Positions 17,081 to 25,371 of a stretch of DNA of 64,000 bases are shown here, in pieces (position 1 is the first letter of the stretch; each line of letters starts with the position of its first letter). The stretch is from the NCBI RefSeq assembly GCF_013408565.1, contig NZ_JACBZX010000001.1, forward strand, positions 1,488,001-1,552,000. The letters are read 5' to 3'. The notes beneath the pieces are model-generated. The model ran no database searches, was not told the DNA's origin, and saw nothing but the letters and a program-made list of their open reading frames with translations. The translations under genes were made by a program, and so were the position numbers. The stretch is from Janibacter alkaliphilus (lineage in GTDB: Bacteria; Actinomycetota; Actinomycetes; Actinomycetales; Dermatophilaceae).

Positions 17081-18455
17081 GGCGGTGGTCCGGCCGCTGA
17101 CCGGCGGCCGCCCACCCGGTCAGCTGCTCCAGCTCGTGCCGGCACCGGTCCACCACCTCCTCCAGCCAGCGGCACCGCTCGGGGCCGGCCAGGTGCCGGG
17201 TCTCCAGGTGCAGCCCGGTCGCGGAGAGCTTGAGCCACAGGTGCACCTCGTCGCTGGGCGGGACCGGCCCGGCCCAGGTCGATGCCCCGTCCTGCGCCCA
17301 GCGCTCGTGGCCGGGCACGGCGGTGAGGTCGACGAGCGAGACGACCACGTGCGGGCGGGGCCAGCGCCCGACCGTGCTGGCCACCAGCGGCACGTCCAGC
17401 GCCCCGGCGCGGGCCACCTCGCCCCAGCCGGCCGCCAGCTCCCCGGCCCGGTCCAGCAGCGGGAGGCTCGCGTCGGTCCGCGGGTAGGGGGCGACCCCGG
17501 CGTACCAGCCGATCGAGTCGGTCCGCTCGGCCCCGCGACGGTTGTGCGTGGAGACGAGATAGGGGTAGGGGCCGGGCAGCTCGGGTGCCAGGGCGGCCTC
17601 GAGCGCGACGAGCAGGACGAAGGGGAGCCGGGCACCGGCCTCCGCGGCCCGGGACCCGATCTCCGCCAGCATGTCGGCGTCGGCGACCAGCCGCGACCCG
17701 GTGCGCATGGTGGCGGCCGGCCAGCTGTCGGCGGTCGGGGCGCCCGGTGCCGGACCGCCCGGCCGGGTGAGCGCCGCGCGCCACAGGTCGAGGCTGGGGT
17801 CGGCCGGGTGGAGGTCGGCCTGCTCGCCGGCGATCCGGTGGGCGGCGTCGACGTGGCTGGGCGCGGCGGCGGGCGGAGGTGCACCCGCCAGCACCCCGTC
17901 GTGCAGGTCCGGGAGCTCGCTGAGGGCGAGGTAGGCGGACAGCCCGTCGAAGGCGATGTGGTCCACCGCCAGCGCCAGCGTGGTGATGTCTCCGGTGCGC
18001 ACCGTCACCGCGCCGAAGCACGGCCAGCTCGTCGTGTCGGCCCACCGCCGGAACCAGTCGAGGGCGCGGGCGACCACCTCGTCCTCGTCGGCGGCCGGCG
18101 TGGTCTCGGGCCGGAAGTCCAGCGTGCCCGGTCCGGCCGTGCGGCGGTGCAGGCGACCGTCGTGCTCGACGAGGCCGCTGCGCAGCGCCTCGTGCCGGTC
18201 GACGAAGCGGCGCAGGGTCTCGGCGACCGACGCCTCGTCGGCGTCCCGCAGCCGGATCCCGATGGCGATGAAGGGAGCCGACTCGTCCTCCGGCAGCCGC
18301 GCGGTGCGCTCGGCGTGGCGGCGGCGCTGGTCCGGCGTCGGCTCGCGGGGATCCAGCGGCGGGCCGCCGGCCGCGTCCTCGCGGCGGGGGCAGGGCCACC
18401 AGGTGGTGACCGGGCCGACCGGCAGGTCGCCCGAGATCATGGGTCCGAAACGCAT
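17061..18455 (-). CDS. Stand-alone condensation-domain protein 2
   Basis: 464 residues from the ATG at 18455, chosen because GGAGGACC lies just upstream; the longer frame to 18545 has no such site. HxxxDG is HIAFDG (166-171) within AVDHIAFDGLSAYLAL, and IGWYAGVAPYPR resembles the C-terminal catalytic-tunnel region of condensation domains. The neighbour downstream has the same architecture, so the pair probably arose by duplication and may act on related substrates or as a heterodimer. No carrier protein or adenylation gene is near. Product unknown. Confidence 0.8.
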   Translation of the reverse strand: MRFGPMISGDLPVGPVTTWWPCPRREDAAGGPPLDPREPTPDQRRRHAERTARLPEDESAPFIAIGIRLRDADEASVAETLRRFVDRHEALRSGLVEHDGRLHRRTAGPGTLDFRPETTPAADEDEVVARALDWFRRWADTTSWPCFGAVTVRTGDITTLALAVDHIAFDGLSAYLALSELPDLHDGVLAGAPPPAAAPSHVDAAHRIAGEQADLHPADPSLDLWRAALTRPGGPAPGAPTADSWPAATMRTGSRLVADADMLAEIGSRAAEAGARLPFVLLVALEAALAPELPGPYPYLVSTHNRRGAERTDSIGWYAGVAPYPRTDASLPLLDRAGELAAGWGEVARAGALDVPLVASTVGRWPRPHVVVSLVDLTAVPGHERWAQDGASTWAGPVPPSDEVHLWLKLSATGLHLETRHLAGPERCRWLEEVVDRCRHELEQLTGWAAAGQRPDHRPEPVHA

Positions 18456-18611
18456 CGCGGTCCTCCTCCGCTGCAGTCCGCCCCCGTCAGCGCTTGGAAC
18501 GTAGCAACGACGCGGCCGCCCTTCATGCGCTCCGGGGCAGTGCACCGGGTGAGGATCGTCATGGTCGGTTCGGCGCGACGGACCCGGTCTCGACCTGCTA
18601 TGCGCAGCACG

Positions 18612-18641
18612 ACGGGGGACCGGTCAGCACCGGTCCCCCGT
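18612..18641 (-). terminator. 13-bp perfect hairpin, terminator of the WXG100 gene
   Basis: ACGGGGGACCGGT (18612-18624) pairs with ACCGGTCCCCCGT (18629-18641), four-base loop, 19 bases after the WXG100 stop on the minus strand. Confidence 0.75.
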
Positions 18642-18660
18642 CGGCTCCCTCCCCCGGGTC

Positions 18661-18957
18661 CTAGCGGCCGCCCATGGAGGCGCGGACGCCGTCCTCGGTC
18701 TCCCGGTAGGCCTCGCCGGCCTCGCCGAGGACGCGAGCGATGGTGTCCAGGCTGTCCTTGACCTGGCGCTGGGTGGCCCGCCACTCGGTGACCAGGTCCT
18801 GGAAGGACCCGGAGGCCGAGCCGGTCCACTCGTCCTGCAGAGAGATCAGCCGCGACATCATGGCCGCGACCGTGCTCTCCACCTCCTCGGAGATGCGTGC
18901 GGTGTCGGTCGAGCTGCTGGCGAGCCGGTCGGTGCTCACCGCGAAGGTGCTGCCCAT
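18661..18957 (-). CDS. WXG100 family protein (ESAT-6-like, type VII secretion substrate)
   Basis: 98 residues, the usual length. Two helices are separated by the turn WTG (44-46) in DEWTGSASGSFQ. The C-terminal part contains YRETEDGV, matching the YxxxD/E secretion signal with Y83 and E87. These proteins form small helical-hairpin dimers and leave by the EccC-driven ESX/Ess system. No ecc gene is in the window, so the secretion machinery must be elsewhere. The start ATG is clear. The DUF2339 gene lies upstream on the same strand, 44 bases away. Confidence 0.93.
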   Translation of the reverse strand: MGSTFAVSTDRLASSSTDTARISEEVESTVAAMMSRLISLQDEWTGSASGSFQDLVTEWRATQRQVKDSLDTIARVLGEAGEAYRETEDGVRASMGGR

Positions 18958-19001
18958 GTCTGCTCCTGTCTGCGTCGCGCGGGCCGTGGTGGCCCGGTGA
19001 C

Positions 19002-21125
19002 TCAGAAGGTAGGCCGGATCGGCGGAACCGCCGCGAAGTTCTCCACAGGTCCGCCGGGGGCGGCACCGGTCGGTCCGCCGGGGGCCGCGCCGGTCGGTCC
19101 GCCGGGGTGCCCCGGGGCCGCGCCGGTCGGGCCACCGGGCCCCTGCTTCGGGCCGCGGTCGCGGTCCAGGAGCGAGGCGAAGCCGACGCCCATGACGAGC
19201 AGCAGCAGCCCGCCGACGATGAAGCTGGCCACCCGGGCGATGCCGTCGAGGAAGGCGAGGTCGAAGAGGATCAGCTTGCCGGCGCAGCCGGCGGCCAGCA
19301 GCAGCGACGCGGGCACGAGCGGCTCGATGCTGCGTCGGGTGCCGATGACGAGCATCGCGGCCGCCGCGGCCAGCCAGAGCACGGTGGCCGTGGCCTGCCC
19401 GGCCACGAAACCGGCCTCAGCGCTGCCGAGACGCTGGCCCAGGAGCGTGGCCGCCAGGATCGCGACCGCGCCGGTGGCGAAGAGGGCCGAGCCGCCGAGC
19501 GTCATGAGCAGTGCTCGCTCCAGCCCGTGGCGCCAGCCGCCGAGCGCGGCCACGGCCAGGGCGGCCGTGATGACGAGGACGGTCAGCAGGTCGGCCAGGG
19601 TGGTGTCCTCGGCGAGCGAGCGGATCAGCAGCTGCGGCATCACCGGGAGCGCGGCGATGAGCGCGATCGCGGCCGTCCCTGCGGCGGTGGCCAGGACCGC
19701 CGGCTGGCGCAGCACGAGGGTGATCAGCACCCAGGCGAGGGCGACCGTGGCGAGCAGGGTCGCGGTGGCCTGGCCGCTGTCGCCGGCGCGCACCGCGGCC
19801 AGCACCGAGGCGAGCCCGGCGGTGGCGATGCTCACCTCGGCCAGGCGCAGGTGCAGCGCCTCGACCGAGGGGGCGAGCCATGCCACCAGCCCGTGGGCGG
19901 CGACGACGAGCAGCAGCGCGACGGTGCCGATCCACCGGTCGTCCAGGGTGGCCGCCAGCAGCGCGGGCAGGGTCGCGACGAGGGCAAGGGCCCCGAGCTG
20001 CGGGGAGAGCCGTCCGTGCCGCAGGCCGAGCAGCGTGGTGCTGAGCACGATCGCCATGAGCAGCAGCGCCAGCACCAGCGGGCGGTGCTCGCCGTCGCCG
20101 GAGACCGGCGCCAGGGTGAGCACGACCAGGCTGGTCGGCAGCACCCGGGCGAGCTCGAGCAGGTGCCAGCGGTGACCGATCTGGACCGGCCAGGTGGCGG
20201 CGGTGAGCAGCACGAGGAAGCCGCCGACGAGGACCCCGTCCGGCCAGCCGACGGCGGGGGCGAGCGCGGCCGCCCCGAGCACGGTCAGCAGACCGAGCAG
20301 CTCGCGCTCCCAGCGCCGGGCGAGCAGCAGCCCGCCGCCGGTGACGAGGGCGGCCAGGACCAGGCCGGCCGCGGCCGGGACCCACTCGTAGATCCGGGTC
20401 ACGGCGAGGATGTCGAGGTAGGCGGCGGCCAGGCCGGTGCCGACCAGACCCACCGACCCGGTGGTGCTGCGCTGACGCTGGGCGACCAGCAGGCCCGCGC
20501 CGACCAGTCCGGCCGCGAGCAGCCCGCCGGCGATCACGCGGGCGGCCGGGCCGAAGAGACCCATCTGGATGGCGATGGCCACGAGGAAGGCGACGCCGAT
20601 GAGGGTGATCGCGCCGCCGACCGCGGCGAGCACCGTGGCGATGCTCGCCCGGCGCCACCAGGGCACCTGCGGGGCGCCGAGGCCGGGGGGAGGCATGGGC
20701 GGGACCGGGCCGTGGGGGCCGGCGGCGAGCGGGGGCGGCGTGATCCGGGTGCCGCCCGGTCGGGCCGCGCCCGGTGCGGGTGCGGCGCCGGGGGCGACAG
20801 GGGCAGGACCGGCCATGGCCGGGGCCGGGGCGGCGGGCCTGGCTGCTCCGGCCGTCGGGGCGGCGGCCTGGTCCGGGCGGGGGGCGGCCGGCCACTCCGG
20901 GCGTCGCGGTGCTCCGGCGACGGGGGAGGCGGTCGTGGGTGCGGACGCGGCGGCTGCGCTCGTGGGGGGCGACGAGGCGGCGGTGGCCGGTCCGGCGGCG
21001 GCCGGCTGCTCGTCCGCGAGCGTGCGGCGCAGCCGGGCGAGGTCGTTGCCGACGGCGTACATCTGGGTCATCGCCGCGGCGAACTCGTCCTCGAGGTGCC
21101 GCACGGAGTCGAGAGTGGTGCTCAT
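19002..21125 (-). CDS. DUF2339 multi-helix membrane protein
   Basis: 707 residues from the ATG at 21125. The N-terminus (1-50) is a coiled-coil-like segment (LDSVRHLEDEFAAAMTQMY); residues 50-160 are a Pro/Ala-rich linker; from about 165 on there are some twenty hydrophobic helices, the layout of DUF2339 membrane proteins of unknown function. The C-terminus carries a short repeat, GGPTGAAPG three times. It is followed on the same strand by the WXG100 gene, which suggests but does not prove a link to the cell envelope or type VII export. The longer start at 21161 lacks a ribosome site. Confidence 0.85.
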   Translation of the reverse strand: MSTTLDSVRHLEDEFAAAMTQMYAVGNDLARLRRTLADEQPAAAGPATAASSPPTSAAAASAPTTASPVAGAPRRPEWPAAPRPDQAAAPTAGAARPAAPAPAMAGPAPVAPGAAPAPGAARPGGTRITPPPLAAGPHGPVPPMPPPGLGAPQVPWWRRASIATVLAAVGGAITLIGVAFLVAIAIQMGLFGPAARVIAGGLLAAGLVGAGLLVAQRQRSTTGSVGLVGTGLAAAYLDILAVTRIYEWVPAAAGLVLAALVTGGGLLLARRWERELLGLLTVLGAAALAPAVGWPDGVLVGGFLVLLTAATWPVQIGHRWHLLELARVLPTSLVVLTLAPVSGDGEHRPLVLALLLMAIVLSTTLLGLRHGRLSPQLGALALVATLPALLAATLDDRWIGTVALLLVVAAHGLVAWLAPSVEALHLRLAEVSIATAGLASVLAAVRAGDSGQATATLLATVALAWVLITLVLRQPAVLATAAGTAAIALIAALPVMPQLLIRSLAEDTTLADLLTVLVITAALAVAALGGWRHGLERALLMTLGGSALFATGAVAILAATLLGQRLGSAEAGFVAGQATATVLWLAAAAAMLVIGTRRSIEPLVPASLLLAAGCAGKLILFDLAFLDGIARVASFIVGGLLLLVMGVGFASLLDRDRGPKQGPGGPTGAAPGHPGGPTGAAPGGPTGAAPGGPVENFAAVPPIRPTF

Positions 21126-21429
21126 GCCCCCAGCGTGCTCCCTGTAGCACGCCGGGGGCATGAGTCTGGCTACTCAGCCCGGGCCAGACGCCACACCTGG
21201 TGTCCGGGCTCGGAGCAGCACCCCTTGCCAGGAACCGGGGTGGCTCGTGCGACCTGTCCGGGGAGGAGACGGCCGGTGCAACCGAGCCATCGTCCCGGCT
21301 CCTGATGGATACTCTGCACCCCCGATCTTGGGCCGCGCTGGCACGGACCTGAGAGTCGCCTGGGACCGGGACCACGCCCTTCGCCGCCGGCCTCTCACCC
21401 CCTTCGTCATCACCCCTCCGGCTGCAGAC

Positions 21430-21534
21430 AACCTCTCGCTCACCCGACAAGCCTTCCCCCGCATCGGAGCCCTTATCGGGTAACCCGATAAAGGCTTGGT
21501 GACCGGAGAAGGCTTGTCGGGCTTTCGAGAGGTT
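21430..21534. repeat. Nested inverted repeat, 105 bp, in the gap between DUF2339 and htrA
   Basis: Three pairs of arms lie in symmetric order: AACCTCTCG (21430-21438) with CGAGAGGTT (21526-21534); CCCGACAAGCCTTC (21443-21456) with GAAGGCTTGTCGGG (21508-21521); GCCCTTATCGGG (21469-21480) with CCCGATAAAGGC (21484-21495, one mismatch). The centre is TAA. Stretches between the arms do not pair. The segment is poorer in GC than its surroundings. It could fold as a branched RNA hairpin or be the remains of a small repeat element. The rest of the 480-base gap (21126-21607) holds the terminator at 21554 and nothing else I recognise. Confidence 0.75.
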
Positions 21535-21553
21535 CTCGTCGTGGAGACGGGGA

Positions 21554-21584
21554 CGGCCCGGACCTCGCGGGGAGGTCCGGGCCG
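21554..21584 (-). terminator. Terminator of the htrA gene
   Basis: CGGCCCGGACCTC (21554-21566) pairs perfectly with GAGGTCCGGGCCG (21572-21584), loop of five, 24 bases after the protease stop on the minus strand. Confidence 0.75.
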
Positions 21585-21607
21585 GTCGGCGGTGGGCGAA
21601 GGGGGGA

Positions 21608-22957
21608 TCAGCCGTCGGCGGCCACCAGGGTCACCTGGGCGGTCTGCTCCTGGCCGTCGCGGACATAGGTCACCGGCACGCTCGTGCCGACGCCCTCGGC
21701 CCGCACCAGACCCACGAGCGACTCGGCGCCACCGACCGCCTTGCCGTCCAGCTCGGTGATGACGTCGCCCTCCTGCAGCCCGGCGTCAGCGGCCGGGCTG
21801 CCGTCGACGACCTGCTCGACCCGGGCGCCGGTGCGGCTGCCCGAGCCCACCTCGGCCTCGCCGTCGGCCGGGGTGACCCCGAGGAAGGCGTGCTCGGCGG
21901 TGCCGCTCTCCACGAGCTGGTCGGCGACGAGCTTCACCTGGTCGACCGGGATGGCGAAGCCGATCCCGATGCTGCCGGACTGGCTGGAGGCGGAGGAGCC
22001 GAGCGAGGCGATCGAGGAGTTGATGCCGATGAGCCGGCCGGCGGCGTCCACCAGCGCCCCGCCGCTGTTGCCGGGGTTGATCGCCGCGGAGGTCTGCACG
22101 GCGTTGGTCACGACGGTGGTGCCCTGCCCCTGCAGCTGGCCCTGACCCTCGCTGGAGGCCTGGGTTGCGACCGGGCGGTCCAGCGCGCTGACGATGCCGG
22201 TGGTGACCGTGCCGTCCAGGCCGAGCGGGTTGCCGATCGCCATGACCGCGTCACCGACGGTGAGCTGGTCGGAGGAGCCGAGGGTGACCGGCGTCAGCTC
22301 GTCCGGCGGGTCGGTCAGGCGCAGCACGGCGATGTCCGTGGAGGTGTCGCTGCCGGTGACCTCGGCCTCGTAGGTGACCCCGTCGGCGAGGGTCACGCTC
22401 ACCTGCTGCGCGCCGTCGACCACATGCGCGTTGGTGACCACGTGGCCCTCCTCGTCCCAGACGACGCCGGAGCCCTCGCCCTCGCCTCCGTTGCCGCTCA
22501 CGCCGATCGCCACCACGCTGGGCGAGACGGTCTCGGCGACCGCGTCCCAGTCGGGGGCGGAGTTGGCGGCGTCGGAGACCGGCACGGTCGACGCGCCGGA
22601 GCCGTCGCCCGCGGCGGTGGTCGTCGTGGTCGCCCCGGAGTCGTCGTCGAGCAGCGTCGTCGCCGCCACGGTGCCGCCGCTGGCGAGCATCGCGGCGAGC
22701 ACCGCCACGGCGCCCAGCTCGGCCACCCGCCGTCCGCGACGCTCCCGTCGCGGCGGCGTCGGCGTGGGCACCGCGAAGGCGGGAGCGGGGGCGCCGGCGC
22801 CGGGGGCGGGGAAGGTGGGGATCGGCGCGGTCTGGTGCTCGGGCGCCTCGTGGAAGGCGCCCGGCGTGCGCTCGGGACCGGTCCGGCCCGGCTCGAGGGC
22901 GTGCGCGCGGGACCCGGGCGAGGGCGGCTCCTCCGGCGGGCGGTGCTGGTCCGACAT
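21608..22957 (-). CDS. HtrA/DegP-like serine protease with PDZ domain (PepD type)
   Basis: 449 residues. A cytoplasmic Pro-rich N-terminus (1-75), one membrane helix (about 79-101), a Thr-rich linker, the trypsin-like domain with triad H178 (TNAHVV), D208 (STDIAVL) and S298 (NPGNSGGAL), and a C-terminal PDZ domain (about 345-440, with GDVITELDGKAV). It should degrade or refold damaged proteins outside the membrane. The kinase and regulator genes lie directly upstream in the same direction (45-base gap), the same order as mprA-mprB-pepD in mycobacteria, where the regulator controls the protease. GAAGGAGA precedes the ATG at 22957. Confidence 0.93.
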   Translation of the reverse strand: MSDQHRPPEEPPSPGSRAHALEPGRTGPERTPGAFHEAPEHQTAPIPTFPAPGAGAPAPAFAVPTPTPPRRERRGRRVAELGAVAVLAAMLASGGTVAATTLLDDDSGATTTTTAAGDGSGASTVPVSDAANSAPDWDAVAETVSPSVVAIGVSGNGGEGEGSGVVWDEEGHVVTNAHVVDGAQQVSVTLADGVTYEAEVTGSDTSTDIAVLRLTDPPDELTPVTLGSSDQLTVGDAVMAIGNPLGLDGTVTTGIVSALDRPVATQASSEGQGQLQGQGTTVVTNAVQTSAAINPGNSGGALVDAAGRLIGINSSIASLGSSASSQSGSIGIGFAIPVDQVKLVADQLVESGTAEHAFLGVTPADGEAEVGSGSRTGARVEQVVDGSPAADAGLQEGDVITELDGKAVGGAESLVGLVRAEGVGTSVPVTYVRDGQEQTAQVTLVAADG

Positions 22958-23001
22958 GGTGGTCTCCTTCGTAGGGGTGACCACAGTCAAGCCGCCGAAC
23001 T

Positions 23002-24468
23002 TCAGGGTCGGCTCGGTCCCACCTGGGTGCCGGCTGTGGGCAGCTCCACCCGGAAGGTGGCGCCGCCGCCGTCGGTCTGGCGCACGTCGACCCGGCCGCC
23101 GTGCTGGGCGACGACGGCGGCCACGATCGCCAGACCCAGGCCGCTGCCGCCGCGGGCGCGCGAGCGCGCCTTGTCCTCGCGGTAGAAGCGCTCGAAGACC
23201 CGGTCGGCGACCTCGGGCTCGATCCCCGGTCCGTGGTCGCGCACCTCGACCACGGCACTCCCGGTCGCTGCCGACGCCCCGTCGGCGGGGTCGGTGCCGA
23301 CGAGCACCTCCACCGGCACGTCGTCCTCGGTGTGCATCAGGGCATTGCCGATGAGGTTGACCAGGACCTGGCGCAGCCGCGAGTCGTCGCCCGGCACGAG
23401 GACCGGGGCGAGCTCGCCGTGCAGCCCGCGCACCGTGACGGAGCGGTGCGGCGCGCGGGCCCGGGCGTCGTGGGCGACCTCGGCGGCCAGCACGACGAGG
23501 TCGACCTCGGTCACCTCCAGCGGACGCTCGTCGTCCAGCCGGGCGAGCATCAGCAGGTCCTCGACGAGGCCGGACATCCGGCCCGCCTCGCCCTCGATGC
23601 GGCCCATCGCGGTGGCCACGTCCTCGTCGCTGGTCACCGCGCCCTGACGGTAGAGCTCGGCGTAGCCCTGCACCGTGGCCAACGGGGTGCGCAGCTCGTG
23701 GCTGGCGTCGGCGACGAACTGGCGCATCCGCACCTCGGACTGCTCCTGCACGGTGAAGGAGTGCTCGATCCGGCCGAGCATGACGTTGAGGCTGTCGCTG
23801 AGGCTGGCCACCTCGTCGTGGCTGGTCCTCTCCGGCACCCGTCGGCTGAGGTCGCCGGCGGCGATCGCCGAGGCGACGTCCTCGATCCGGCGCAGCGGGC
23901 GGACTGCCCTCCGGGTGGCGAACCAGCCGAGCACCCCGCTGCCGACGAGCGTCATCAGCCCCAGCGAGGTGGCGATCACCGCGAACCGGCTGATCGTCTC
24001 GTTGACGCCGCGCATCGGGGTGCCCACGGCGAAGGTCGCCGACCCGTCCTCGTACTGACCGGCGATGAAGCGCCACGTCGTGCCGCTCTCGGTGGACTCG
24101 ACGGTGAAGGGCTCGCCGGTGCGCACGTGCACCGAGTCCAGCGGGAGGGCCGGCACCTGCGGCTCGGCCTGCTCGCCGGTGGGGTTGATCGAGTAGCCGG
24201 GGGAGCCGTCGGTGGGCTGCAGGTCGAAGGCAAAGGTGTTCAGCGCGGTGTCGACGTAGGTCGCCCGCGGGTTGGCCGCCAGCGGCTGGGCGACCGCGCG
24301 GAGCTGGTCGTCGGTGGACTGGACCAGCTCGCGCTTGAGCAGGTAGGCGGTGATCCCCGAGGTGACCACGAGCGCGGTCATGAGGATGGTCAGCAGGATC
24401 GCCACCAGCCGCCAGGTCAGCGGCACCGACTCCAGCCGGCGGACGACCGCCTTGTGCGCCGGGCTCAT
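23002..24468 (-). CDS. Sensor histidine kinase, MprB-like
   Basis: 488 residues. Helix 1 (about 19-44), an extracytoplasmic sensor domain (45-160), helix 2 (about 162-184), a HAMP linker (185-240), the HisKA box with the phospho-acceptor H257 in DASHELRTPL, and an ATPase domain with the N box (LVNLIGNALMH), G1 box (DHGPGIE) and G2 box (GGSGLGLAIV). The ATG overlaps the stop of the regulator gene by one base (TGATG), so the two are translationally coupled. Together with the HtrA gene downstream they form an envelope-stress operon; the signal is inferred from that context. Confidence 0.93.
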   Translation of the reverse strand: MSPAHKAVVRRLESVPLTWRLVAILLTILMTALVVTSGITAYLLKRELVQSTDDQLRAVAQPLAANPRATYVDTALNTFAFDLQPTDGSPGYSINPTGEQAEPQVPALPLDSVHVRTGEPFTVESTESGTTWRFIAGQYEDGSATFAVGTPMRGVNETISRFAVIATSLGLMTLVGSGVLGWFATRRAVRPLRRIEDVASAIAAGDLSRRVPERTSHDEVASLSDSLNVMLGRIEHSFTVQEQSEVRMRQFVADASHELRTPLATVQGYAELYRQGAVTSDEDVATAMGRIEGEAGRMSGLVEDLLMLARLDDERPLEVTEVDLVVLAAEVAHDARARAPHRSVTVRGLHGELAPVLVPGDDSRLRQVLVNLIGNALMHTEDDVPVEVLVGTDPADGASAATGSAVVEVRDHGPGIEPEVADRVFERFYREDKARSRARGGSGLGLAIVAAVVAQHGGRVDVRQTDGGGATFRVELPTAGTQVGPSRP

Positions 24469-25190
24469 CAGGCCTCCGGCGGCATCCGCAGCACGTAGCC
24501 GAAGCCGCGCTTGGTGTGGATCAGCGGGACCCGGTCCTCGGTGTCGATCTTGCGCCGGAGGTAGGAGATGTAGGACTCGACGATGCCCATCTCGCCGCGG
24601 AAGTCGTAGTCCCACACGTGGTCGAGGATCTGCGACTTCGACAGCACCCGGTTCGGGTTGAGCATGAGGTAGCGCAGCAGCTTGAACTCGGTGGGTGAGA
24701 CGTCGACGACCCGGCCGTCGCGGCGCACCTCGTGCGCCTCGTCGTCCAGCTCGAGGTCGGCGAAGCGGAGCACCGCCTCGGAGGTGGGCTCGGTCTGGGT
24801 GCGGCGCAGGATGACCCGGATGCGGGCGATGACCTCCTCCAGGGAGAAGGGCTTGGTGACGTAGTCGTCGCCGCCGACGGTCAGACCCTTGATCTTGTCC
24901 TCGAGGGAGTCCCGGGCGGTGAGGAAGAGGATCGGCTGCTGCCGGTCGGCCGCGCGCATCCGGCGGGCGACGTCGAAGCCGTCGGTGTCGGGGAGCATGA
25001 CGTCGAGCACGACGAGCTCGGGGTCGCTCTCGTGGACCAGGCGCATGGCGCTCTCACCGTCCGCGGCGACGTCGACCGAGAATCCGGCGAAGCGCAGCGA
25101 GGTGGCCAGGAGCTCGCGGATGTTCGGCTCGTCCTCGACGACGAGCAGGTGGGCCTCGACGTCACCTCGTCCGGGCGTGGCTGGGCTCAT
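24468..25190 (-). CDS. OmpR-family response regulator, MprA-like
   Basis: 240 residues. Receiver domain: acidic pair E19-D20, phospho-acceptor D63 in VVLDVMLPDTDG, and the lysine in DDYVTKPF. C-terminal winged helix about 140-235 (SPTEFKLLRYLMLNPNRVLS, then the recognition region SYISYLRRKID). It would bind direct-repeat DNA sites as a phosphorylated dimer. It is first in an operon with the kinase and HtrA genes. The gene is divergent from the multicopper oxidase, and the 181-base gap holds a palindromic site at 25261-25301. Confidence 0.94.
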   Translation of the reverse strand: MSPATPGRGDVEAHLLVVEDEPNIRELLATSLRFAGFSVDVAADGESAMRLVHESDPELVVLDVMLPDTDGFDVARRMRAADRQQPILFLTARDSLEDKIKGLTVGGDDYVTKPFSLEEVIARIRVILRRTQTEPTSEAVLRFADLELDDEAHEVRRDGRVVDVSPTEFKLLRYLMLNPNRVLSKSQILDHVWDYDFRGEMGIVESYISYLRRKIDTEDRVPLIHTKRGFGYVLRMPPEA

Positions 25191-25260
25191 GGCCGACCAG
25201 TGTGCGCGCCGAGGCTGGGAGTCGGCTGTGCGCGCCGGCCGGGCACCCGGAAGCCGGTAC

Positions 25261-25301
25261 TTGACTCGTCAGTAACAAAGATGTTTACTGCTCAGTAACA
25301 A
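25261..25301. promoter_or_regulatory. TTACTG-CT-CAGTAA palindrome with an extra half-site, in a divergent promoter region
   Basis: A perfect palindrome TTACTG (25285-25290), CT, CAGTAA (25293-25298), preceded by TCAGTAACAA at 25269, which is repeated at 25292. TTGACT at 25261-25266 could be a -35 box for the rightward gene, with TTTACT (25284-25289) as -10 at a 17-base spacing. The block is strikingly AT-rich for this genome. Such palindromes are typical of TetR-type operators; it could control the regulator operon, the oxidase, or both. Confidence 0.5.
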
Positions 25302-25371
25302 CCGGTCGGGGAGGACCGGGGGCCGAGATCGGGGGGCCGATGCTCTCCCGTGGGGACAGGGGGGTTCTGTC

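Noticed and set aside
15590..18455. Calling a nonribosomal peptide cluster
   Set aside because: No adenylation, carrier or thioesterase domain is present; the neighbours are an ABC exporter and WXG100/DUF2339 genes.
18661..18957. Calling a type VII secretion locus
   Set aside because: Only the WXG100 substrate is here; no EccB, EccC, EccD or MycP gene is in the window.
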